Below, piece after piece: positions 9,614 to 22,048 of a stretch of DNA of 64,000 bases. This stretch comes from Chrysopilus asiliformis (taxonomy: Eukaryota > Arthropoda > Insecta > Diptera > Rhagionidae), in the NCBI GenBank assembly GCA_964034945.1, contig OZ035961.1, positions 42,684,184 through 42,748,183 on the forward strand. Reading direction: 5' to 3'. Every line of letters starts with the position of its first letter. Position 1 is the stretch's first letter. Below the pieces are notes generated by a model that was given only the letters and a program-made list of their open reading frames with translations, searched no databases and had not been told where the DNA came from. The position numbers and the translations under genes are program-made.

Positions 9614-11155
9614 TTTTGAAACTTTGGTGTCACTTTGCTGTAAGGCTTCACTTTGCTGTAATAGATTATCTCTGATATAACCCTAAATTCCCCTTTTCTT
9701 CTTTCTCTACCTCTGCTTTCTTCTGAACCACTCGTAATGTCAACCCGGTTTTGTTTCCTTAAATCTTTCCGTCTCCCCTTACTTGAATTTCGCCTAATAG
9801 TATATTTTTTTTTCTATTGTAGTATAATACCCCAATTAAGTGAATATTAGATCTCGAAATTTTTAGAATTACTTTGTAAATTTAATCTACACATATTTCA
9901 TAAGCAATTATTAGCAATTCAGATTGTAAAGGTTCTTTATATAATCTACAACTATGTCCAAGCATAAAATGTTTGATTGCGGTCATTTATACTAAACATT
10001 CCTGTACTATAATATAACATTTTATTATAAATTGTAGTCATTTTATGTCGAGGTCCTTGAAGAAGAAAGAAGAAAAGATTTACTGGGGCGAATGTCTCAT
10101 TAATTATGAATGCAAATAAAGTGTCAAAAAGGGTCTTGTTTTTGGCTAACGACGTCACTAAAACAATTGGGTCACATCTCTAGAGTGAATTTTCACTTGA
10201 TAGTTTGACACTCAACAAACGCAAAAATGTAATTTTTGTTTCATTTTGCTTTTTCCAGGAGTTTTTCTTTTTGACCCAACTAATATAAAATTCATGACTT
10301 GAATATTCCATTATCAAGCCCAAAACAAACTTTAGTTAAGTACGATACCACATTATTCTCTCTCCAGATATAAGAATGTTACGAAATTAAGGTGAAAAAG
10401 CGGATCACAGCCAACAAAAGAGCCAAAAATAAACTTTTGTGTGGCTATCAGAAAATCCTTTTGTATATACTAAAAGTCCCAAGTAGTCTTAGTCAGTTCA
10501 TTTCAACTGCTGGTGTTGCTCATGTTGTCCATATTGCTATCTTTAGACTTTTTGAAATGAAAATAAGATAAAAAAAATACTGGAAACAGCAAAAATGCGG
10601 GAGTTTTCCTTTTATTCCTTTCAGGACATCAAGCCTCAGGGTCAAGTGGCCAACTAGGATCAAGCGGAAAACCTTTCAGGATGCTTTCCTAGATATTTCA
10701 ACAGCATCAAGTATTTCTATATAACATTCACGTTTGGCAAAGGCTTAAAGGATTCGGGCAAAACACGAAACATACATAAAAATAATAAAAGAAAAGATAT
10801 TCCAGTGTATCTTGTGTTAAGCACATTTTCCTGATTTTTGCATTGTGAAAATCTTGTGGTCGTGATTTCTAAACAAATTATACGGCAATCCACAATCAGT
10901 GCGTGGTTTAGTAGCGAAAAATTAGTAAAAAAGAAAGATTCTTCTACACTAAAATTTCTGTGCTATTAATGAGCATGAGTTAAATCACGTGTGCTAAAAG
11001 CCCATTAAAATGTATACATGTGGACAATCTCTAGTTTGCTTATATGCATGTGAATAAATCGCCAAGAAAAGTGTTTTTTCATACAATTTTTGCACGCAAA
11101 CTGGTATTGCCTTTATTATTTCGATATAATTTCGGATTTCTTAATTTTGCTCTTT
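9614..11155. other. unassigned stretch, no gene seen
   Basis: No convincing reading frame or known repeat. AT content is moderate and several parts could be single-copy. The largest frame (9952-10158, minus) shows no recognisable domain. Confidence 0.45.
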
Positions 11156-11675
11156 AGACTCTATGTGAGAATCATATAGAAGCATATTAGATTTAGTATG
11201 CCGTTTGTAACGTAACGAACCAATCGTCGGACACAAAAATTAACTACCCCAGGGTGTTAGGGATGACAAAATATTTTGATTTTTGCAAGTCCATCCGTCC
11301 GTGAATACCACAACTTCCGTAAAGATTGAGCTAGAGACTTGAAATTTAGTACAGGTGCGTTTCTCGCAAATGGCAAGACTAACTTGTTGAACGGGCAAAA
11401 TTTGATCATTCCTTTCTCCCTCCCACATGCAAACAAAACTCTTTTTTGGAATTTTCTCGAAAACGGTGAGTCGTATTAAAAAAATTATAGAGGTAAAATG
11501 TATTTAGAATAGGATTTTACATAACTCATCCATACATTAAAATCCAATCGAACCACTCCTTTCCCCCTCTCCTATACAAATTTTTAAATAAATATTTTGT
11601 TTAAATAATTATTTTGTCCGTCCTCATATAGAGTATTAGCGGGTTGGCAATTGTAGCTTTCTTAAGTTTATAAAT
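11156..11675 (+). repeat. INE-1-like repeat R1 (copy 3), intact at the MITE target
   Basis: Same architecture as the other R1 copies. It reads 'cagggtgTTAgggatgac' at 11249-11266, which is the empty site for the MITE inserted in copy 1. It ends 'gttggcaattgtagctttct'. Confidence 0.78.
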
Positions 11676-13353
11676 TACTTTTTTTTATTTTTAGTCATTA
11701 AATGTTTAAGTGGCGCAATTTAGTAATCCCTAAGTGTGCCTCATTCCTCATTAATGGCAGATCAAATAAGATATTTTGCACAAACAGTCTACTATGCTAT
11801 TGCCTTTTATTTTGGAGTGAAATTGCCAAAAACTGATTTGGCAGTCTTAAGTTTTTGTAAGGGGCTATAACAGAAACAAGCTAATAATTACATTGCCCTA
11901 ATAATTACATTGTTTTTACAATAATTTTTGGCAATTGCACGAAATGAATTTGCTGTTTAAATTTTAAAGTAAAATATCAAGAATACTTTTGCGTTTATCC
12001 ACGTTTTTTTTTACCAAAAAAGCATGACATTTTGGTGGAGCTTTTTACTCCTCGAGTCGGGCAATCCACTCGAAGTAATAAAGTTATTCTATATATTTTT
12101 TTTCTTTTTTTTCTGGTGAATGTATATGAGCTTCAAATTTTGGTAGGATTTGGCTCAGTAATTTCTGACATATTATTGCCAATCTAAAAAGACCATCCCA
12201 CCGTACTTTAAGAAAATCCAACAATAAAAATTCGATTTTCTTAAACTTGATAGCGTAGTGTACTTAAGAAGTTATACATCAATATTCAGTTAGGGGGCTA
12301 TCTATAAAAGTGTCACACTTTTGAGCCTGTTTAGACGCGACGTGTTTCGTTAAAGTTGAATGGCGCGGGGTACTGTAGGAATGACGATAGGAAAAGACGA
12401 ACGAAACCTAAAATTTCCACAGTGAAAATAAAATTGGTTGTTAAGGTATTTCGTGGCTATGCGTTTCGTTTCTATGGTTTTAAATATTTTGTCAACTGTA
12501 ATTGTTGTTTGATTTTCCGATTATAATTGTTTTAGCAGTGGAGATAATGTCATCGTGGAATTCTGTCAAAATACGTTCGTTAAAAAATCTGCATGTAAAC
12601 ACGAACGAAAAAAAGGAGCGGAAAAAGGAGAGTAAATAGGTGGTCGTGTATACTGGCTCTTTCGTCGCATTTTTCGCGCCGTTTTGTGTGGCATTTAATG
12701 CCGCACAACTAGTATAACACCATGCACCCCAAATATGAAAGTGTCACGGATTTTATGGACCTTAAGAAAAAAATATTGACCAAAGTGAAGCAAATTGCTT
12801 CTTATTAAACATCTTTTGCACAAAGAATAAAAAGCTATATCAAACCATTAATGACAACATCTTTAAGATAGATATCAAAAAATATTATTTCACTAAAACA
12901 AGAACAAACTGTTAGGATTTCACATTATACAATATTCAATATCTTAATCTGATATCATAGTCGGATATACGTTGATTTATCACAGTAATCTTGACTTTTA
13001 AGGCCTATTAATTTGAAAATCAAACCAATTTAAATAATGAATGATCGCAGTGGGTGAAATGAGTTGCTCTCGAGCCAATAATTATTTTTATAGAAGTAAG
13101 GCTAACCCATACTATATAATTATTTTTCATGTAACATGATATTGTATTAAAAAACATAACCAAAAACTGAAAATTAAGTGAAGAGCTTTGATTATACGGA
13201 GTTCTTTGTCGAATTCAGGAAGATTTCTTTAGATTCGATATACAGTCAGGCAGTTGAATTAGATTCAGTAGCATTAACATGTGTTTCTATTCCAGTGATA
13301 TCAAACGAAAAGAAAAATGTTAATAAAAAGCATTTATTTAAAAAAAAAATGTA
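11676..13353. other. unassigned stretch with weak inverted repeats
   Basis: No gene recognised. A region at about 12310-12720 has partly complementary GC-rich phrases (gacgcgacgtgtttcgtt; aaacacgaacgaaaaaaag; ttcgcgccgttttg) and may be a decayed TIR element, but I could not define ends. Confidence 0.4.
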
Positions 13354-13850
13354 GGGGAGACTGGGGTATTCTGGACCACGGGGAATTGCGGACCAGCGTC
13401 ATTTTTTTCCCCTAGTAGTGGTTGGTAGCTGGAAATAACTGTAATCAGTTTGCCTCATGTTAAGCTAATTTTCCTAACAGTACTCGACTTGTGTATACGC
13501 ACTATCACCTCGCTTCAATAGCAAATAGAAAAGTGATACTTCGAAATTTTTTTTTTCACTTTGTGTTTCGCTTAAATTTAACCACATTTTTCGAGAATCA
13601 ACTCAAGTAAATATATTGATAATATCCGCGGAGCCTTAAGCATTCGACACTGACAAGAAATTTTGCATGAAGTTTGCATTGTGTTACTAATAGCTGCCAT
13701 ATTGTAAAAAAGAGCATTCGGGGAATTGTGGACCACTTTTGTCGGGGAATTATGGACCACTCAATTCTTGACATTTGACAAGCAAACTTCGTGTATTTGA
13801 TGCATATAAGTGTTTTTTCATGCAAAAACACAGCATTAGATTTTCGGCAA

Positions 13851-14233
13851 TCATACTAATATATAAAAATGAGTTGGTGTATGTCTGCCTGTCTGTTCCT
13901 CTTTCACGCGAAAACGGCTGAACCGATTGACTTGAAATTTGGTATGAGTGTCTGTGGTAGTTCTGGTTCCAACATAGGCATACGGAAAAGTAGCGCGAGG
14001 GGTGGGGGGCCAGGGGAGGGGGTAAAGTGATTTTGAAACTTAGTTTTCCCTCTATGTTACTCTTTCGCGGGGAAACTACTGAACCGATTGGCCTGAAATT
14101 TGGCATAGATGTTCGTCGGGGGTCCAGCCCCAACATAGACCCATTAAAAAGTTTTTAAGTTCTTTCCGGTTTTCTTCGTATTCTAAAATTTAAACAAAAA
14201 GCTTAACCCGGCAACGACGGGTATACAAGCTAG
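13851..14233 (+). mobile_element. non-autonomous Helitron, 383 bp
   Basis: It begins TCATACTAATATATAAAAAT and ends with a short hairpin (CCCGGCAACGACGGG), then TATACAAGCTAG, followed by T. A 3' hairpin about 12 nt before CTRR and insertion before T are Helitron hallmarks. It contains 'aaaacggctgaaccgatt' and one G-rich unit that is tandemly multiplied in the copy at 49278. The site is identical in the other pogo-like copy. Confidence 0.8.
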
Positions 14234-14236
14234 TTT

Positions 14237-14574
14237 CTAAATCGGCCGTTTTGACATCGCCAGAGGATGTAAATGACCTTCGTGAGAAGGCTGATATGAA
14301 GCGAAAGAGATTGGAGAGAAAAGGTGATAAACCATAATCGAAAAATCAAAAAGATCGTGTCAAATCGAAGATATCACAGAAGAAACAACCATCTTCAACC
14401 TATTGTGAGGTGGAAGAATACATCGATTTCTCCATAATTTGTAAGAAAAATATGCCAAAAAAAATGAACCGCCGAAATACCATCCATTGCAACGTGTGCG
14501 ATCGAGCTGTTCACTTGGGATGCTGCGGAATGACTGCAAGTTACTGGACTTGCGAACATTGCGTTTCGGACTGA
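14237..14574 (+). pseudogene. pogo-like transposase C-terminus with a Cys/His zinc motif, broken
   Basis: One frame reads SKSAVLTSPEDVNDLREKAD, the kind of spacer that follows the DDE core in Tigger-type transposases, and stops at 'KGDKP'. A shifted frame continues with a cysteine-rich tail: CIICKKN-type pair, then CNVCDRAVHLGC, then WTCEHCVSD and a stop. The spacing (C-x2-C, C-x2-C-x4-H-x2-C, C-x2-C) is PHD/RING-like. In this copy the first cysteine of the opening pair is serine (IDFSIICKK). The catalytic core is missing. Confidence 0.6.
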
Positions 14575-14929
14575 TTTTCATTGCAATTTTTCACTTCATT
14601 TCACTTTGTCTGTTATATAATAAATATATGAATAAAAAAAAAAAGTTTGTCTATCACATTTTTCCATTTTTAATCGATTTACAAAGTGGTCCACAATACC
14701 CCGAGATTTTTCAAAATCGCAAAAACGCCATTTTTGCGCCAACTGATAAAACTTGTATAATTTAATACAATTTGACCGAACTGCTGTGACCCAAAGAGAG
14801 GTTATTTATCGTACTACAAATTCAAGCTTTGAAATTTTCAGAAAAAGTTATTTTTTTGCGAGTTTTTAGCCAAAATGAAAATGCGGTCCAGAATACCCCA
14901 GTCTCCCCTACTAAAAAGGAAAAAAATAA

Positions 14930-15500
14930 TTTGTGTATTACAAATAAAAGCGAGGTAAATATTCATTTTATTTTTCATGCGTTTATGTCGCTTTTATTTC
15001 TGTTACACATTTTTTTTAATTAAACCTTTTTTTATTTTTTTATTTATTTTATTTTATTTTGTCCTTTTTAGTCAATTCGTATTTGATTAGTATTACTTAA
15101 AATCCCGGATGACGTCTGTCTTTCACCACGCTTATATATATAGTTTTTAATTTTCCAATATACTTATATCCTTACCATTGAGATATCCTCACAAATTTTT
15201 TAATGCCAAAATCAGATTCAGTGATCCCAAAAACTCCCAAATGAGATTTTTCCCGGAAAGTTTGAGGAAAATTGTATTCATGTTGTACTAACAAGATCTT
15301 TCGTTATCCTTATATACTTATTAATACCAGAATCGGTTTACGTAACTCCAGATGAGATTTTTTTCCGGAAAATTTGAGTAAAAAAGATAATCACGTTATC
15401 CTTGCAGAACTTTTTGTTATCCTTCCGGATTTTTTAATACCAGAATTGGATTCAGCGGGGGTTACACAAGATTTTTTCCGGAAAATTACTTTCAACGTAT
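14930..15500 (+). repeat. dispersed repeat family E, copy 1
   Basis: It starts with an inverted repeat (AATAAAAGCGAGGTAAAT facing TGTCGCTTTTATTTCTG), followed by 'tttatttttt' and 'tgacgtctgtctttc.ccacgcttatatatatag'. Then come about three tandem versions of a 110-base unit containing 'aataccagaatcgg' and 'ttttccggaaaatttgag' (about 15180, 15300, 15416). Relatives are at 26452, 62208 and around 16140-16930. Confidence 0.65.
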
Positions 15501-16139
15501 TTTCTTTTGCTTTCTATTTTTCTATCAGACATTGCGACCTGATGCTGATCTATCGCACAATTACTAAAACAGAAAGCGTTTTGAGTAATTATCATCATCA
15601 TCATCGTCGGCGCTACAGCTCACGAAGAGCCTGGGCCTCCTCAATTGAGGTTTCATAACAATTACAGTTTTACATGGATTGCGAACGATGGATGAATTAC
15701 AACATTTGTAAGGTTTTGACGTTGCAACCCATCAACAGCAGAGGCCGTGATAGCAATCTAGACCGATGATGTCGTTAACACCAAGCGACAACTTGAGTAA
15801 TTATAAATGTAATTAAAATAGATTTCACAGTAAATATGTACCAATTAGTTAAATTTTAGGTAAGAAAAAATGAATAAAATTTTATAGATAAATCAGCTTA
15901 AAAAAATAAATTGTTAGCTAGAAGTTCGACATATAAACTTCTAGCTAACAATCGTATTCCTTCACTAAAAAATATCTACTCGGCTTATAAGAGTTTACAA
16001 ATTCAAAAAGGATTTCCCAGTTCTTACCGTTTAAATATTCTATGTAGCATTTCCGTTCCAACATACTTTTTCCAAATATAAATTACTGTTTTGCTTTTAT
16101 ATCTGTTTTATTTTGATACACAAAATACTTTTCGTCTTC
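15501..16139. other. unassigned stretch with one perfect hairpin
   Basis: Nothing coding. It contains a CAT/CATCGT microsatellite (15591-15610) and a hairpin ATTGTTAGCTAGAAGTT facing its perfect complement at 15911-15951. Confidence 0.5.
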
Positions 16140-16263
16140 CAAGATATATCTTTTCGTTTGAGATATCCTAACGAATTTTTGGACTTCAGAATAGGATTCA
16201 GCGACCCCAAAATTGCCCAGATGAAAATTTGGAAAATTTGAGGAAAAGAATAATCACGTTATA

Positions 16264-16816
16264 AAGGGTCTTTCAATAAGGACATAACAATTTTGTATTT
16301 TAATAAAAACGCACCCTAAAACTTTTTTTATGATCTGGCAATGCTAAAACGTCAGTCAAGGTTTACATTTTTTATTTTTAAGGTTTTTTTTTATGCGACA
16401 CAGCTGGTCAAACAATTTATCTATTGAAGGAGAAGTTCGGTAATCGTGTAATCTCGAGAAATGGTCCGGTCGAATGGCCACCTCGCTCATGCGATTTAAC
16501 GCCGTTGGATTTCTTTTTATGGGGTTATGTTAAGTCGTTGGTTTATGCCAACAAGCCAACAACGTTAGAGGAGCTCGGGAACAATATCGAACGCGAAATT
16601 GCCAACGTTCCGGCCGATATGTGTGGAAGAGTGGTGGAAAATTGGCTCCAAAGAATCAATCTGCAAACGTGCTCGCGGTGGCCATATGAACGACATCGAA
16701 TTTCATACTTAAATGTAACATGTCCACTACACCTGGAATAAATTTCAGCCCGATATATCAATTATTCTGTGTTTTATTTAAATACAAAATTGTTATGTCC
16801 TTATTGAAAGACCCGA
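16264..16816 (+). mobile_element. mariner-like element, internally deleted (copy 2)
   Basis: Ends AAGGGTCTTTCAATAAGGAC and, reversed, TCGGGTCTTTCAATAAGGAC, flanked by TA (16262-16263, 16817-16818). It is 553 bp long, within one base of the copy at 4907. The family E copy at 26452 supplies the empty site. Confidence 0.86.
16424..16741 (+). pseudogene. mariner-like transposase C-terminus
   Basis: The frame shows WPPRSCDLTPLDFFLWGYV, then TTLEELGNNIEREIANVPAD and the natural C-terminal end ending at 16741. The C-terminal third is intact; the N-terminal DNA-binding region and the first two catalytic acids are absent. It is better preserved at the 3' end than copy 1. Confidence 0.78.
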
Positions 16817-16930
16817 TACTTACAGTACCTTGCATTGTCCTTACAAGGACGAAGTCATGAAAATATCATATTGCTATCGGAAAAGTGGAAATGGGATTGC
16901 AAGATTTGACCTTGACAGACAGTAAAAAAG

Positions 16931-17763
16931 CAAGTTAAATGAATGCTTTTAAAAAGGTGGAAAATTATAATTTTAATACAGGGCCTTCATATGGCTGTTG
17001 GGCCTGGACGTTGGGGCTCGAAATTATTTTTAAATCCTTTATAAAGCTTTAAATTTGGGAGTTTCAGGAACATTTTTGTCCCAGATCATGCGATTTAGTT
17101 TTGAAATCGAATATCTTCGCCTGGGGCGCAGTTTTTACTTAAGTTTATACCTCCATCGTGTCTTTATTTAATGAAAAAATCGCCTGCGGCGCATTTTATT
17201 ATACAGCTTTTGATTATGGTATATATTGGTTTCTAAAGATGTCGCCTACGGTACCACTTCTGTTATGTTCTAAAGAAAGTAAGTATCACAAAAAATGACA
17301 GAAAAATTCACTTATTTTGGAAAATAGTTGGGACGTTAAGATGGTGGTAATTGGTTGGTTTCATACTTTTCGATTTATTTAGTGGTATTAAAAATTTCTT
17401 CAATCCCCTACCTTGTCACCTGCCCCAGATTTGACAACAAAAAATATGGTCACCCTAAGCATAACCAAGAAATTAGCATCGACTATTTTAAAACTAGTCA
17501 TTGGTCAAAAATAATCGCCTACGGCGCATTATTATGCTATTTTTGTAATATAATTTTATTATTTCATTGCATAAGGGGCACAAACATATTTAAAGCCTTG
17601 AGTTGGAATATGACCCGAAAAAGGTGGCACAAAGAGGCTCCAATTATTATGGGTTCGAAATTTTTTCTGCAATTAGAATCTGAGATGGTCTTAATCTGCC
17701 ATCGCCCGCTGGAAAAGCACAAAAACTTTATTGGAAGCCCTCGAGGTTTACTCGACAAATTCA
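16931..17763. other. unassigned stretch with a recurring 'tcgcctacggcgcat' motif
   Basis: No gene. Variants of TCGCCTRCGGCGCATT occur at about 17118, 17180, 17241 and 17515. The long frame starting at 17355 runs on into the R2 repeat and is not considered a gene. Confidence 0.5.
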
Positions 17764-18303
17764 AACATAACAAAAGCTATAATTGCCAATCTGGCAATCA
17801 TTGGAGACCCGTATGGTTGTACCAAAATTCCACTTTGAAGTCAAACTTTCCAACAAGATTTTTTAAAATTTATTCCAATCGGATTTTAATGTATGGGAGT
17901 TTTATGTACAATCATATCCTAAATAACTTTTGTTCTTGGACTTTTTTGATAAGATGCACGGTTTTTGAGATATTCACAAAAAACGATTTCGTTCGTATGG
18001 GGGGTACCCCCCCTAATGGTCCATTTTTGCCCATTAACGAACTTAGCCTCTACGAAAAACGGATCTGTGCAAACTTTCAAGTCTCTAGCTCAATCCGTGC
18101 GCCCGCAATCTGCGCCACAGACAGACAGACGGACGGACGGACAGACGGACAGACGGACAGACGGATGGACATGCAAAAATTAAATATTTTTATCGTTCTA
18201 AACACACTGGTGTAATTCTTTTTTTTTGCGATGACGGGATCTTGGCGTTACAAACGGTAAGGCAAAGTTAATATACCCTTTGGTTTCACCATACGGGTAT
18301 AAA
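17764..18303 (-). repeat. INE-1-like repeat R2 (copy in reverse)
   Basis: Reverse of the sequence at 21288-21836: it begins (on the minus strand) 'tatacccgtatggtgaaacc', with GTTTGTAACGCC, the TCCG/TCTG run (18118-18172), 'gattgagctagagacttgaa' and the terminal hairpin 'ttgccagattggcaat'. Copies at 1, 21288 and 39298 share these blocks. Confidence 0.8.
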
Positions 18304-20475
18304 AAGTGTTGGAGGGTTCCGAGTATACCTGAGCTTCAAATGCAAGAATAATAATGGTCATGATGCTTTAACAATATTAAAAAGAGTTTTTTTTTTAAAT
18401 TTTGAGTGAAACTTTAAAAATATTGACGCTTTCGTATAAAAATGTTATAGAAATGGAGGTCGTGGAATATGATCGCAATTTTCCTAAAAAGTTTTGTGAC
18501 AAAAGGTTCAAAATTTTACATAGTATCGCCTAAAACTCAACATAAAAATTTTTTTTAGAGAAACATTTGGAAGGGACTTGAAAATAACAGAGAATCCCAA
18601 ATTTCGAGGTTGAAAATGTTTATTAATACAATACCTTTTGCTATAACTAAATATATATGAGATGCACTAGAGAACAGCAAAATCAGGTTGATGGAAATGT
18701 AAATTTTTAGGGAGGTTGTATCGGCGTGACCAGCATTTTTGTCAGTTTTCACTTACATCAAAACACGAGTGAAAAGCAAAAACTCATCGCATGCGAAAAA
18801 TTAACTGAGAAATCATTTAATCAAACAATACGTCTGGGAGTCACAGCTTCTTCCTACCAAAGTAGATATGCTACCATGTTTATTATAGCTTTGTGTGAAA
18901 GGATAACACATAAAACCATGTTTTGCACACACATTTCATTCTAGCGCTATAAGAAAAACAAAACTTTGTACCAATGGAGCAACGCCCTGGGGATAACTAT
19001 GTATTTTACATTATGGTAAAATATATATAATTCCATAATAATTCACAAACATATTACAATCATGGGAATGAGTATGAGTAAATATCTGAGTATCTCCAGA
19101 ATATAATCGACACGGCAAAGTGCGAATATTAATACAATCTTATCAAGGAGCTTATAAACATAAAAGTTAACCTTCTTCTTCTTAAGTGAAAAAGGTTAAG
19201 GACCACTACAAACCTTTTGTCATAAATAAGGATGTTATTATAGATTGTGCCCCTTACTTATATCTACCTCGTTTCAGCTAATTTATTCAGTCAGCTTGAT
19301 TTATATCGATAAACATTAAAATACGAGCATTAACACTAGAACTCTGAGAACTTTTGATGGAAAATGGGAAAAACCACAAAACACTTAGAACACTGTGTGG
19401 AGAAAACTTTGTAAACTTTTCCTCTTATTCGTATCTTTTTTTATATAAAATATTCAAAACAATGGCTCACTGATTGGTTGTTTTTTCTTTTCTTTTTTAA
19501 CGGGTAACCTTCATTTTTTCTTTATTTCTGAAACATGGAAGGGACACTAAATGAGAAAAACACTTCTAAAATTTCAGCACTTCAAATCGAATTTTCACAT
19601 GCCTGACTTCTTTTGCAACTCTTTAAATACAAACAAAATAACATGATTTTTAAAATATTCTCTAAGTTAACTTATTAAAATTAGTAATATTTATTAACTG
19701 AGTCGATTTCCACGGATAAAACACTAAAATGTGTTAAAATTAATATTTTTTTTACAAATTTTTAGTATAAACAGAGACCGTCCGTCTTTTGATCCATTGA
19801 TTTGCGACTCCCGTGAAAAACTGAAAGGCGCATGAATTCGGATTTTCCACTTTTCCTTATTCACATACAACGCCTAAAATTTGTTGGGCAATGATGAAAC
19901 AATATGCCGGAAAATGGTTGATGTACTAAAAGTATTTTTATTTTTGTCCAGAACCATACAATTTCGTTATTTTTGAAGGGGATTTTTCATATTTTTTTGA
20001 AATTTCTTCTGCTTTTTAGTTTTTCCTCATTTTATTTTATTTCGTTGGATCAAAACATTATTTTTAACTATTTTTTTTTTACAAATTTTTTTTTATAAAT
20101 CAAAATTTTAATTTACAACAACTGAAATCTATCTAACGGAAAAATCGTATTTTTTTTAAAAGTAGAAAACAAAAATACAAATATTTTCTTACTAGAATGT
20201 TTTGTAGATGGAATTGGTCGAATTTTGTTAAAACTTTCACGTCAAATTTTGACGAAATCATTTTAAAAAGTGAATTTATTAGAGGAGTAAAGAAAATTAT
20301 AAGGTAAATATAAATTTTCGCCGTAAAATAATTCTGAAGAAAATGCTAGAAAATCTTCTCGAAAAGCTGTACGAAACAAATGAGTGGAAACTTACCAAGT
20401 TCACATTGAACGTGTCGCGAAATGTTTGATTTTTGGCGGGATAAGCAATTTTTAGCACAATTTCTGACATTTTTA
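18304..20475. other. unassigned AT-rich stretch
   Basis: About 2.2 kb without a recognisable gene or defined repeat. It lies downstream (in the minus direction) of a gypsy remnant and may hold its unrecognised 3' part; no LTR pair was seen. Confidence 0.45.
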
Positions 20476-21287
20476 TTCATTGAAGGCCAGATAAATTTCT
20501 TAGCCATCATCTTAACCAAAGCACGAATACTAGGATGCGATAGATTGTGAATACTTGTGAATGCAACTTGCCGAAAGTTTTCAGGAATAAAGGTCGAATA
20601 AGTCCATTCGAATTATCAAAGCACAAAAAATCATCAGTTCTAATAACAGGATTTTTTTTAGAAATTTAGAGATGATTTGTCCTTTATTAAAGATTCCTAT
20701 TCATTATTATTTTGTAAGCATAAGCCAATAACGAATAATCGATAGATTCTGGAAGGGTAATAGAATCTATTCTTGACAAACTGCCAGCTTCTACATTATC
20801 CTTTTCGGAAATAATGTTTGATATCTGTAGTAAACCTTCTAATGAAATCAAGATGTCGAATTTGACGGGGAGACGCTTTGTTTAAATTTTGTTTATAAGC
20901 AAATACCAGAGGTTTGTAATCGGTAAAAATAATAAATATTTGTCCTCTAAAAGATACCGCAAATGTTTAACTGATAAATATGCTGCTAAGTTTTCTACCA
21001 TAAGCGCTATGCCATTGTTGGGCAGAATTTAGTCTAACGGTGAAGAAACCTAGAAAACACCAAACTTCATCAATAAATTGTTGTATTACCGCGTCTATTG
21101 ATTTATCTGAGGCATCTACCATCTCTATAAATAAAATCGTTTGACCTGACTGACTCATCAACGCCCAGCTCAAACCCTTGAAGCTAGAAACTGGAAACTT
21201 TCACAGTATGTCCCAACCATCACGTAGGCGCTCACTAAGGCGGGGTTTTCCGAAATTTTACCGCAACGGGAGTTTTTGTGTTTTTAT

Positions 21288-21836
21288 ACCCGTATGGTGA
21301 AACCAAAGGGTATATTAACTTTGCCTTACCGTTTGTAACGCCAGGATCCCGTCATCACACACAAAAATGAATTACACCAGTGTGTTTAGAATGATGAAAA
21401 AAGTTGAATTTAGCATGTCCGTCCGTCTGTCTGTCTGTCTGTCTGTGGCGCGGATTGCGGGCGCACGGATTGAGCTAGAAACTTGAAAGTTTGCACAGAT
21501 CCGTTTTTCGTAAAATGCAAGGCCAAGTTCGTTAATGGGCAAAAATGGACCATTAGGGGGGGTACCCCCCATACGAACGAAATCGTTTTTTGTGAATATC
21601 TCAAAAACGGTGCATCTTATCAAAAAAGTCCAAGAACAAAAGTTATTTAGGATATGATTCTACATAAAACTCCCATACATCAAAATCCGATTGGAATAAA
21701 TTTTAAAAAATCTTATTGGAAAGTTTGACTTCAAAGTGGAATTTTGGTATAACTGTTCGAATTTTGATACAAATATCACCATACGGGTCTCCAATGATTG
21801 CCAGATTGGCAATTGTAGCTTTTGTTATGTTTAAAC
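21288..21836 (+). repeat. INE-1-like repeat R2 (best copy)
   Basis: It starts with TATACCCGTATGGTGAAACC and AAGGGTATATT, which pair as a terminal hairpin. Then come GTTTGTAACGCC, a TCCG/TCTG run (21417-21446), 'gattgagctagaaacttgaa', a GGGGGGTACCCCCC block, and the 3' hairpin ttgccagattggcaa followed by TTGTAGCTTTTGTTATG. The plan is that of fly INE-1/DINE-1. It lies inside a gypsy remnant. Confidence 0.8.
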
Positions 21837-21956
21837 CGTGATTTTCGCCATGAATCCGGCTCAATAGGTTTCACTCGGGGTTTCTCGGGGTCGCTGATCA
21901 CGAATCTGGTGTTAGACTAATTCGCAACGGAGAGTTGAATATTCGCAAGGATAAGA

Positions 21957-22048
21957 TTTTCTCAAAAGTTTTTAAGTTCTTTCCGGTTTTCTTCGTATTC
22001 TAAAACTTGTACAAAATTTATCCCGGCAACGACGGGTATGCAAGCTAG
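21957..22048 (+). mobile_element. orphan Helitron 3' end
   Basis: The last 90 bases of the Helitron seen at 13851: 'tttttaagttctttccggtt', then CCCGGCAACGACGGG hairpin, TATGCAAGCTAG, followed by T. The 5' part is absent. Confidence 0.72.

Larger units (their letters stand above)
13354..14908 (+). mobile_element. pogo-like element with an inner Helitron (copy A)
   Basis: The TIR GGGGAGACTGGGGTATTCTG is at 13354 and its reverse complement ends at 14908, flanked by TA on both sides (13352-13353, 14909-14910). Subterminal phrases (ggaattgtggaccac and variants) recur at 13728, 13743 and 14690. The interior holds a Helitron (13851-14233) and the 3' end of a transposase gene (14237-14574). The TA duplication and the transposase tail fit the pogo/Tigger branch of Tc1/mariner. 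Confidence 0.82.
16140..16930 (+). repeat. dispersed repeat family E, copy 2, split by a mariner
   Basis: Left part (about 16140-16261): 'gagatatcctaacgaatttttgg', 'agcgaccccaaaattgcccagatga', 'aataatcacgt'. Right part (16819-16930): 'cttacagtaccttgc', 'aaggacgaagtcatgaaaatat', 'gcaagatttgacc'. The two join smoothly when compared with 26821-26965, where a single TA stands at the junction. Confidence 0.68.

Noticed and set aside
12310..12720. Possible TIR element
   Set aside because: Only scattered complementary phrases; no matched ends or target duplication could be set.
17355..18215. Longest continuous frame in the window (286 aa, plus strand)
   Set aside because: Its second half reads through the reverse R2 repeat including the TCCG/TCTG microsatellite, which gives a DRQTDGRTDG-type run. 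The same false protein appears at the other R2 copies. The first half shows no domain.
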